Of a DNA stretch of 35,103 bases, positions 18,889-26,524 are shown one piece after another. The notes beneath the pieces are model-generated. The model saw nothing but the letters and a program-made list of their open reading frames with translations. It did not search any database and was not told the origin of the DNA. The position numbers were made by a program, and so were the translations under genes. Source of the DNA: Sedimenticola thiotaurini (GTDB lineage Bacteria; Pseudomonadota; Gammaproteobacteria; Chromatiales; Chromatiaceae); NCBI GenBank assembly GCA_011051715.1, contig DRKP01000051.1, positions 1 to 35,103 of the forward strand, in the 5' to 3' direction. The first letter of the stretch is position 1, and the number at the start of each line of letters is the position of its first letter.

Positions 18889-20244
18889 ATGACAAGAGGA
18901 ACGATCAACCGGTGGACCGCCATCCCCGCCGCCCTGCTGATGGCCGCTGCCCTGGTGCAGTCGGCCGCGGTCGGCGCCATGGAGAAGAAACTGGTGGTGG
19001 TCACCTCCTATCCCAAGGACCTGACCGTAACCTTCAAGAAGGCATTCGAGAAGCGCTACCCCGGGGTCCGGGTGGAGATGCTGAAGAAGAAGACCACCGC
19101 CGGCGTCAAGTACATCCAGGAGACCGCCGGGAACAACAACAGTGACCTGTTCTGGGCCTCGGCCCCGGACGCCTTCGAGGTGCTGAAGGGCGATGGTCTG
19201 CTGCAGAAGTACCAGACCAGGGCGAAGGGCATCCCGGAGAAGGTGGGCTCCTACCCGATCAACGACCCGGACGGCTACTACAAGGGCTTCGCCGCCTCCG
19301 GCTACGGCATCATGTGGAACACCCGCTACCTGAAGGCGAAGAAGCTGCCGGCGCCGAAGGAGTGGGAGGACCTGACCAAGGCGGTCTATCACAACCATGT
19401 CGGCATGTCGGCACCATCCCGCTCCGGTACCACCCACCTGACGGTGGAGACGGTGCTGCAGGGCGATGGCTGGGAGAAGGGGTGGGCCCTGTGGAAACGC
19501 ATCGGCGGCAACTTCAAGACCGTCACCGAGCGCAGTTTCGGCGTACCGGACGGGGTCAATTCGGGCCAGTTCGGGATCGGCATCGTGATCGACTTCTTCG
19601 GCTTCTCCTCCAAGGCCAGCGGCTTTCCGGTGGAGTTCGTCTACCCGACCGTGACCACCCTGGTGCCGGCCAACATCGCCATCGTCAAGGATGCACCGCA
19701 CCCGGAGGCGGCTGCCGCCTTCATCGAGTTCCTGCTGTCGGTGGAGGGTCAGGAGTTGCTGCTGGATCCCAAGATCCGCCGCCTGCCGGTGAACCCGGCG
19801 GTCTACGCCAAGGCACCGAAGGACTTCCCCAACCCGTTCAAGGACAGCTCCATCGGGGCACGGGTGAAATTCGACGTGCTCAAGTCGAAGGCCCGCTACA
19901 ATCTGGTCAACTCCCTGTTCGACGTGATGATCACCTATCGCCTGGACGATCTGCGTGACGCCGTGGGGGCGATTCAGCAGGCCGAGGCGGCCCTGGCCGG
20001 CAAGTCCAATCCCAAGGCGGAGGCCCTGCTGCAGCAGGCCTGGGCCCTGGTCGACGAGGTGCCGATCGACGAGGCGAAGGCGCTGGATCCCGGGTTCGCG
20101 GCCATCTTCAAGAAGAAGCGCAAGAAGAAGACCGACAAGGTGACCGGCCGCCAGGCCGAGGTGGAGCAGGAATGGGACACCAGGGTGAAGGCCAACTACG
20201 CCAGGGCGAAGCAGCTGGCGGAACAGGCCAGGGGGATGCTGTAG
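18889..20244 (+). CDS. ABC transporter periplasmic binding protein, FbpA/AfuA-like
   Basis: The 451-residue protein has a signal peptide (cleavage probably after AAVGA, residue 30) and the type II periplasmic binding fold of the iron/phosphonate group: KLVVVTSYPKD at the mature start, GYGIMWNTRYL (138-148) and NIAIVKDAPHPEAAAAFIEFLLS. The pair of tyrosines that bind iron in FbpA is not seen: the corresponding region reads GIVIDFFGF (231-239), so the ligand may not be ferric iron. An unusual C-terminal extension of about 100 residues is helical and contains a basic KKKRKKK run (408-414). A GGAGGAG ribosome-binding site precedes the ATG at 18889. The permease gene follows after a 380-nt repeat region. 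Confidence 0.85.
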   Translation: MTRGTINRWTAIPAALLMAAALVQSAAVGAMEKKLVVVTSYPKDLTVTFKKAFEKRYPGVRVEMLKKKTTAGVKYIQETAGNNNSDLFWASAPDAFEVLKGDGLLQKYQTRAKGIPEKVGSYPINDPDGYYKGFAASGYGIMWNTRYLKAKKLPAPKEWEDLTKAVYHNHVGMSAPSRSGTTHLTVETVLQGDGWEKGWALWKRIGGNFKTVTERSFGVPDGVNSGQFGIGIVIDFFGFSSKASGFPVEFVYPTVTTLVPANIAIVKDAPHPEAAAAFIEFLLSVEGQELLLDPKIRRLPVNPAVYAKAPKDFPNPFKDSSIGARVKFDVLKSKARYNLVNSLFDVMITYRLDDLRDAVGAIQQAEAALAGKSNPKAEALLQQAWALVDEVPIDEAKALDPGFAAIFKKKRKKKTDKVTGRQAEVEQEWDTRVKANYARAKQLAEQARGML

Positions 20245-20263
20245 CCTTCCGTTCCCTCTCCCC

Positions 20264-20461
20264 TGTAGGAGCGGCGCCCCCGCCGCGAACCGGTGGGAAA
20301 GGAGGCCCGCCTGGTCCGGTCCCCTCCGCCAGGGGACGCCGTGAATACATCCCTGTAGGCTCGCTGCGGCCATCCCTGGCCGCAGACGCCCCTGGCGGAG
20401 GGGACCGGACCAGGCTTCGATGTCAGGCGCACACTGTTCGCGGCGGGGGCGCCGCTCCTAC
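20264..20461. repeat. Composite palindromic repeat, copy 1 (inside the ABC transporter operon)
   Basis: Three nested parts can be seen. An outer forward REP-like unit (20264-20290) is matched by an inverted unit (20436-20461). Between them a 27-bp perfect inverted repeat has arms 20309-20335 and 20389-20415 (GCCTGGTCCGG...). Its arms enclose a 53-nt core (20336-20388) that itself has a perfect 9-bp hairpin, CTGCGGCCA/TGGCCGCAG, at 20364-20385. The core differs by only one base from that of copy 2 at 32587-32639, but the enclosing arms are different. The element fills the gap between the binding-protein and permease genes. Confidence 0.9.
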
Positions 20462-20599
20462 GGTGTTGGGGTGCCTGTTCGCGGCGGGGGCGCCGCTCCT
20501 GCGGTGTTGGGGTGCCTGTTCGCGGCGGGGGCGCCGCTCCTGCGGTGTCGGGGCGCCTGTTCGTGTTGGGGCGCCGTTCCTGTGGTGTGGTGGTGCCAT
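20436..20599. repeat. Tandem 41-bp repeat array built on the REP-like unit
   Basis: Four units start at 20436, 20477, 20518 and 20559, exactly 41 bp apart. Each has the 26-nt inverted REP-like unit plus a 15-nt tail (GGTGTTGGGGTGCCT). Units 1 and 2 differ by one base; units 3 and 4 decay toward the permease gene. The array starts with the right end of composite copy 1 and ends 25 nt before the permease GTG. Confidence 0.9.
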
Positions 20600-20624
20600 C
20601 CTGGTATAGACGACAAGGATCATC

Positions 20625-22337
20625 GTGACTCTGTTTGCCCGTGGTGACCGCGGGCCGGCCGTGGTGGGCCTGGCCCTGTTCCTGTTCCTGCTGCTGTTTC
20701 TGGCCATCCCCGTGGTCAAGGTGATCTTCGTCGCCTTCCAGGACGTGGGCAGCGGCCAGTTCAGCCTGATCAACTTCGTCGACTTCTTCAACACCTCCCT
20801 GTTCCGCGAGTCGTTCGTCAACTCCTTCTATGTTGCCGCCATGTCGGTGGCGGTGGCCAGCGTGATCGCCCTGCCGCTGGCCTATTTCACCACCCGCTTC
20901 AACTTCGCCGGCACCGCCCTGATCCAGACCCTGGGCGTGGTGCCCCTGATCATGCCGCCCTTCGTCGGTGCGGTGGCGATGCAGCTGCTGTTTGGTACCA
21001 ACGGCTCGGTCAACCTGCTGCTGGATGAGTGGTTCGGCATCAACATCCCGTTCATGGAGGGGCTGAACGGGGTGATCCTGGTGCAGAGCATCCACTATTT
21101 CCCGTTCATCCTGATCAACATCTCCGCCGCCCTCAACAATATCGACCGGGCGATGGAGGAGTCGGCCCAGAACCTGGGGGCCAGCGGCATGCGCCTGTTC
21201 CGGCGCATCGTCTTCCCCCTGGCCATGCCCGGCTACGTGGCCGGTGCCGCCCTGGTGTTCCTCAAGGTGTTCGACGACCTGGGCACGCCGCTGCTGCTCG
21301 ACGTCAACAACATGCTGGCCCCCCAGGCCTACCTGCGCATCTCCTCCATCGGCATCTCCGACCCCATGGGCTACGTCATCTCGGTGATCCTGGTGGTGTT
21401 CTCCCTGCTGGCGCTGTGGACCTCCCTGCTGCTGACCCGCAACCGGGAGTACGCCACGGTGCAGAAGGGGGGCGGCGGACTGATGCGCCGGGACATGCGG
21501 CCATGGGAGAAGGCGGGGGCCTACGCCGTGATCCTGTTGATCCTGCTGCTGGTGCTGTCGCCCCACATCGGCCTGACCCTGCTCTCGTTCGGCACCATCT
21601 GGTCCTACAGCGTGCTGCCCGACGGCTTCACCCTGGACCACTACCTGGAGGTGTTCGAATCCGCCTCCCAGTTCATCACCAACACCCTGCTCTACGCCAC
21701 CCTGGCGGCCACCGCCGACGTGGTGTTCGGTACCGCCATCTCCTATATCGTGCTGCGCACGCGGCTGGCCGGACGCAGGATCCTGGACTATGCCGCCACC
21801 GCCTCCCTGGCCATCCCCGGCGTGGTCCTGGGCATCGGCTACCTGCGCACCTTCTACGAATTCGACGTGCCGGTGGTGGACAAGCCGCTCGCCTCCTGGT
21901 GGGTGATCATCGTGGTGGCGCTGCTGATCCGGCGCCTGCCCTACGCCCTGCGCGCCTGCATGGCGGCGCTGCAGCAGGTGGCGGTGGCGCTGGAGGAGGC
22001 GGCCGAGAACCTGGGCGCCACCAAGCGCCGCACCGTCTGGCGGGTGGTGGTGCCGCTGATGTCCGGCGGCATCCTGGCCGGCTTCGTCACCAGCTTCGCC
22101 ACCGCCGCGGTGGAGCTGTCGGCCACCCTGATGCTGGTCAGCGAGGAGGCGGATGCGCCCCTCTCCTATGGCATCTACGTGTTCATGCAGTCCGCCGCCG
22201 GGCGCGGACCGGGCGCGGCTCTGGGCATGATCGCGGTACTGATCGTGGCGCTCGGCACCTATCTCTCCCACCGTGTGATCGAGCGCAACCGGCAGCAGCA
22301 GGCGTCCGACCGGCTGGTCGCGGCTGCGGAGACATGA
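20625..22337 (+). CDS. ABC transporter permease with two fused membrane domains (FbpB-like)
   Basis: The 570-residue inner-membrane protein has about twelve hydrophobic segments in two homologous halves, typical of iron-type importers whose two permease domains are fused. Each half has an EAA loop that contacts the ATPase: MEESAQNLGASGMRLFRRI in the first half and LEEAAENLGATKRRTVWRV in the second. The start is a GTG at 20625 with AAGGA 8 nt upstream. It ends 10 nt before the ATPase gene. The upstream tandem repeats lie between it and the binding-protein gene and may lower permease expression relative to that protein, as REP elements do for malE-malF in E. coli; this is inference. Confidence 0.93.
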   Translation: MTLFARGDRGPAVVGLALFLFLLLFLAIPVVKVIFVAFQDVGSGQFSLINFVDFFNTSLFRESFVNSFYVAAMSVAVASVIALPLAYFTTRFNFAGTALIQTLGVVPLIMPPFVGAVAMQLLFGTNGSVNLLLDEWFGINIPFMEGLNGVILVQSIHYFPFILINISAALNNIDRAMEESAQNLGASGMRLFRRIVFPLAMPGYVAGAALVFLKVFDDLGTPLLLDVNNMLAPQAYLRISSIGISDPMGYVISVILVVFSLLALWTSLLLTRNREYATVQKGGGGLMRRDMRPWEKAGAYAVILLILLLVLSPHIGLTLLSFGTIWSYSVLPDGFTLDHYLEVFESASQFITNTLLYATLAATADVVFGTAISYIVLRTRLAGRRILDYAATASLAIPGVVLGIGYLRTFYEFDVPVVDKPLASWWVIIVVALLIRRLPYALRACMAALQQVAVALEEAAENLGATKRRTVWRVVVPLMSGGILAGFVTSFATAAVELSATLMLVSEEADAPLSYGIYVFMQSAAGRGPGAALGMIAVLIVALGTYLSHRVIERNRQQQASDRLVAAAET

Positions 22338-22347
22338 GGAGCCAGAC

Positions 22348-23430
<1,083 letters not shown>

Positions 23431-23464
23431 GACCGGTCACCCGCCTGCCAACCGGGAGCAGTCC

Positions 23465-23821
23465 ATGATACGTTTCGTCCATTGCGTCAAGCGGCGCGCC
23501 GATCTCTCTCCGGAGGAGTTCCGCCACCTCTGGAACAGCCCGGAGTTCCTCGACCTGCTGGAGCGGCTGAAGGCCCTCAGCGGAGCGGTCCGGCTGGAGC
23601 GCAGCCTGACCCTGATCATTCCCGAGAACATCCGCCTGATGGAGGAGCGTGGTTCCGGCGAGCCCTTCGATGCCATGCTCGAGGTGTGGTGGCAGCGTGG
23701 TGTGGGCCTGTTCGAGACCTTCTCCACCCCCGAGGCCGGGCGGCTGCTGGAGGAACTGGCGGCCTGTCAGGCAGGATTCATCGACTTCGCCGAATCCCGC
23801 CGCTTCTTCACCGAATCCTGA
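23465..23821 (+). CDS. EthD-like dimeric alpha/beta-barrel protein
   Basis: The 118-residue soluble protein resembles EthD-type ferredoxin-fold proteins: it begins MIRFVHCVKRRADLSPEEFRHLWNS, where LSxEEFxxxW is the characteristic start, and the rest alternates strands and helices (AMLEVWWQRGVGLFETF, GRLLEELAACQAGFIDF). Such small barrels act in varied ways, as accessory or degradative proteins, so no function is assigned. It follows the ATPase gene by 34 nt with GGGAG before the ATG and is probably the last gene of the transporter operon. The stop lies 18 nt from the convergent HybE-like gene. Confidence 0.75.
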   Translation: MIRFVHCVKRRADLSPEEFRHLWNSPEFLDLLERLKALSGAVRLERSLTLIIPENIRLMEERGSGEPFDAMLEVWWQRGVGLFETFSTPEAGRLLEELAACQAGFIDFAESRRFFTES

Positions 23822-23839
23822 TTTCCCGCACCCCGCCGT

Positions 23840-24394
23840 TCAGCCCAGGTCCGGCCCGTGAAACAGCTCGCGCCGGGAGATCTCCCGTTGCCAGGGGCAG
23901 TCACGCCGTGCCCGTTCCATGTTGCGGTCCCGGGTCTCGATGACCCGGTTCCAGGCCTGGAACACCGCCTCCGCCGAGGCGTAGGGCGCCATGTTCAGGA
24001 CCAGGGGCTGCAGCAGGTAGTGGCCCAGGGTGGCATCGAAGTTGAGGTGGGCCCGCTGCGGCTGCCCCAGCAGGACGATCTCCATGCCGGGTCCCAGCAC
24101 CTGATAACCGGCGCCGGCGCGGCGGCCGGCCTCCCAGCCGGCGGGCAGGGCCAGGCCGGGATCCCGCTCCGGCAGCAGCAGGCGCGACAGCATCCACGGG
24201 GTCAGCAGCAGCACGGCGCGCCAGCCGTCGACCCGGCGGCAGGCGCGGGCCTGGATCCCCAGCGCCTGGTTGCTCATGGGATCGTGCAGGAAGTGGCGTT
24301 CGTTCAGGCGCCGGTGCAGCGCCACCAGTGCGCCGATGAGGGCTTGGTCGTCGGCCAGGGATGGCGGCGCCGTCTGCCACCCGCTCCGTTGCAT
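23840..24394 (-). CDS. HybE-like chaperone family protein encoded in a molybdoenzyme operon
   Basis: The 184-residue protein resembles the [NiFe]-hydrogenase assembly chaperone HybE family (PF11939). The key stretch is WRAVLLLTPWMLSRLLLPERDPG, close by memory to the WTGCVITPWMLSAVIFP of E. coli HybE; the N-terminal FLHDPMSNQALGIQA also matches the family layout. HybE in E. coli binds the Tat signal of a hydrogenase small subunit. No hydrogenase gene is in the window; here it may be a Tat or cofactor-loading chaperone for the exported molybdoenzyme. Its ATG shares one base with the stop of the TorD-like gene (TGATG), so the two are translationally coupled. Confidence 0.7.
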   Translation of the reverse strand: MQRSGWQTAPPSLADDQALIGALVALHRRLNERHFLHDPMSNQALGIQARACRRVDGWRAVLLLTPWMLSRLLLPERDPGLALPAGWEAGRRAGAGYQVLGPGMEIVLLGQPQRAHLNFDATLGHYLLQPLVLNMAPYASAEAVFQAWNRVIETRDRNMERARRDCPWQREISRRELFHGPDLG

Positions 24395-24924
24395 CAGGCA
24401 GCACCTCCGTCGCCGTCGAACAGCAGCGCCAGACGTTCCCCCAGCAGGCGGTAGAGTCGCAGTCCGGCTGCCTCGCGCAGGTCGGTGGCGAAGCGGGGCA
24501 CCCACCGCGCCAGGTGTTCCCGGCGCAACTCCCGCAACAGCGCCGTCTCACCCCGTTCCAGCAGGAAGGCGGCGCACTCCAGCTCGGTACCCAGGTAGTC
24601 CGGCGGCATGGCTTCCGCCCCCAGTCCGGCGCGCCGGTAGAGGGCGGCGACCTCGGTCCCGGCCGGTCCGTCCATGCTGCCGCCGCGGTAGGCCGATTCG
24701 AACGGCGGGCAGCGGGTCCTGGGGCGGTCGTTGACGAACAGCCTCGTGTATTCCCCCTGCCACTGGTCCAGCGGCAGGGCCGACAGCTCCGCCACCGCCG
24801 GCGCCAGCCAGGGGTGGCGCCGGGAGAGCTCCTCCAGCAGCGGCAGCGACTCGTCCCCGGGCAGGCCCAGCAGGCCGCCCAGGAGTCTCAGCTCGTCCAC
24901 CGTCCAGCGGGTCTCCGCGGGCAT
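24394..24924 (-). CDS. TorD/DmsD-family molybdoenzyme chaperone
   Basis: The 176-residue, all-helical protein fits the TorD family of cytoplasmic chaperones that bind Tat signals and help load molybdenum cofactor. Signatures are WQGEYTRLFVNDRPRTRCPPFESAY (about 54-79) and PDYLGTELECAAFLLER (about 107-123). It starts 13 nt after the NrfD-like gene and overlaps the HybE-like gene by one base. Its most likely client is the Tat-exported catalytic subunit encoded first in the operon. Confidence 0.88.
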   Translation of the reverse strand: MPAETRWTVDELRLLGGLLGLPGDESLPLLEELSRRHPWLAPAVAELSALPLDQWQGEYTRLFVNDRPRTRCPPFESAYRGGSMDGPAGTEVAALYRRAGLGAEAMPPDYLGTELECAAFLLERGETALLRELRREHLARWVPRFATDLREAAGLRLYRLLGERLALLFDGDGGAA

Positions 24925-24937
24925 CTTTCCAGACCGG

Positions 24938-25897
24938 CTACCAGGGATAGGCGTAGACGCCGTTGTACATGATGTAGTGCCGCAGCAGGTAGCCCCCGAC
25001 CAGGATCAGCAGCGATGCGGCGACGATCGGCACGTGGCTGGTCCAGCCCTTCAGCACCCCCCTCAGCTCCAGCAGGAAGGGGACCACCAGGCCGAAGCCG
25101 ATGAAGCCGATCAGCCAGCCCAGGTCGTTCCACAGCAACTGCAGGGAACGCATCGCCGACTCGTCGCCACTGCTCATGAACTGGTAGAAGGAGAAGATGA
25201 TCACCAGCTCCACCGAGATCAGCACCAGGTCGATGCGTTCGTACAGCACCCGGATGTGGTCGTCGGCGGCATCGTGGATCACCACGTACATCAGCAGCAG
25301 CAGGAACGCCATGGCGGTGGAGAAGGCGGAGACGGTGAACAGCAGCGGAATGCCCGGGTTGTGCCACAGCGCGACCGCCGGGAAGGACTGCACCAGCAGG
25401 CCGGTGTAGACGGCGACGCCGACGCCGTTGATGGTGGCCATCCAGCCGATGAATTTACGGTAGCGGGTGGAGAGCTCGGCGATCTTCTGTACCCAGCCCC
25501 AGTCCATCACCCGGTTCACTCCCCACAGTTTCTGGAAGAAGGGGGAGATGTACATGTAGGGCAGGGCATAGAGGACGCCCCAGAACATCATCCAGATGAT
25601 GAACTGGGTGCCCCAGGCGATCCAGGCGTGGGGCTGATAGAACAGCACCAGGGGATTCAGCACATGGATCACCGCCACGTGGTCGAGCAGGTGGCCGAAC
25701 AGCATCAGCGAGCCCAGCGCCAGCAGCACGATGCCCGACCAGGCGCCCCACAGCACCAGGTCGCGGTGGGGCTTGAGATACATGTCGGTGAGAAAGGTGA
25801 CGGCCAGGGTGGCGGCCCCGAGACCGCCGAAATAGAGGTAGATGGCGATCCACCAGGTCCAGATGTCCTGGGTCGCATAGCTCATGGTGACGTCCAT
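24938..25897 (-). CDS. NrfD/PsrC-family membrane anchor and quinone-interacting subunit
   Basis: The 319-residue polytopic protein has eight or so membrane segments, as in NrfD/PsrC proteins, which exchange electrons between quinone and the iron-sulfur subunit. Recognisable parts are YLYFGGLGAATLAVTFLTDM near the N-terminus and the ELVIIFSFYQFM segment. The ATG at 25897 lies one base after the stop of the iron-sulfur gene, and AGGAGG lies inside the end of that gene, so coupling is likely. Together with its two upstream genes it makes a complex iron-sulfur molybdoenzyme of Psr/Sre layout. Confidence 0.88.
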   Translation of the reverse strand: MDVTMSYATQDIWTWWIAIYLYFGGLGAATLAVTFLTDMYLKPHRDLVLWGAWSGIVLLALGSLMLFGHLLDHVAVIHVLNPLVLFYQPHAWIAWGTQFIIWMMFWGVLYALPYMYISPFFQKLWGVNRVMDWGWVQKIAELSTRYRKFIGWMATINGVGVAVYTGLLVQSFPAVALWHNPGIPLLFTVSAFSTAMAFLLLLMYVVIHDAADDHIRVLYERIDLVLISVELVIIFSFYQFMSSGDESAMRSLQLLWNDLGWLIGFIGFGLVVPFLLELRGVLKGWTSHVPIVAASLLILVGGYLLRHYIMYNGVYAYPW

Positions 25898-25898
25898 C

Positions 25899-26513
25899 TC
25901 AGCCCCTCCTCTTCATGTCGTCGATGTAGTAGACGTTGGGCCGGGTGCCCAGGTGGGGCATCAGCGGGCGGGCCACGCCGCTCTCGACGATGCGGGTCAC
26001 CGGGTCGTCCGGATCGTCCAGGTCACAGAACATGCGCGCCGAGCCGACGCAGGTCTCGACGCAGGCCGGCTGCTGGCCGGCGGCGAGGCGGTGGTCGCAG
26101 AAGGTGCACTTGTCCATCGATGGCCGCGTGCGCCGGTAGTCACTGCCGTAGAACTCCCGGCCCGTCCTGACGTCTGCATAGGTCACCTCGTGGCGGGCGT
26201 CGTAGGGGCAGGCCATGGCGCAGGCGCGGCAGCCCATGCACAGGGCCTGGTCCACCTTGACGATGCCGTTGTCCAGCCGGTAGGTGGCGCCGGTGGGACA
26301 GACGCTCATGCAGGGCGGGTTGTCGCAGTGGTTGCAGAGGCGGGGGAAGAAGCGCCGGTGGGCGTACTCCCCGGTGCCGATCTCCTTGTCGTGGACGTAG
26401 GTGCGCCAGACGTCGTTCCACACCTCGGTCTGGTTCTCCATCGCGCAGGCGGCCATGCACGCGTTGCAGCCCACGCAGGTATTCAGGTCGATCACCATGG
26501 CGTATCGGGTCAT
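25899..26513 (-). CDS. Four-cluster [4Fe-4S] electron-transfer subunit (PsrB/DmsB-like)
   Basis: The 204-residue protein has 16 cysteines in four ferredoxin-like groups: CVGCNACMAAC (13-23), CNHCDNPPCMSVC, CMGCRACAMACP and CTFCDHRL with a distal CVETC. This is the standard four-cluster subunit that connects the catalytic and membrane subunits. It has no signal peptide and would be exported with the Tat-directed catalytic subunit. GGAGGA precedes the ATG, just after the catalytic gene stop. Its first cluster is spaced exactly as in the SoeB-like protein of this window, reflecting shared ancestry. Confidence 0.93.
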   Translation of the reverse strand: MTRYAMVIDLNTCVGCNACMAACAMENQTEVWNDVWRTYVHDKEIGTGEYAHRRFFPRLCNHCDNPPCMSVCPTGATYRLDNGIVKVDQALCMGCRACAMACPYDARHEVTYADVRTGREFYGSDYRRTRPSMDKCTFCDHRLAAGQQPACVETCVGSARMFCDLDDPDDPVTRIVESGVARPLMPHLGTRPNVYYIDDMKRRG

Positions 26514-26524
26514 TGTCTTCCTCC

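Noticed and set aside
20196-20420. Short frames over the composite repeats that translate to VFTASPGGG-like peptides
   Set aside because: They arise from the conserved repeat core in more than one place and lack coding features; such peptides look like repeat translation, not genes.
20436-20599. Evenly spaced repeats that could suggest a CRISPR array
   Set aside because: The 15-nt tails between units are also repeated and only four decaying units exist, there are no cas genes, and the unit occurs elsewhere singly as a REP-like palindrome.
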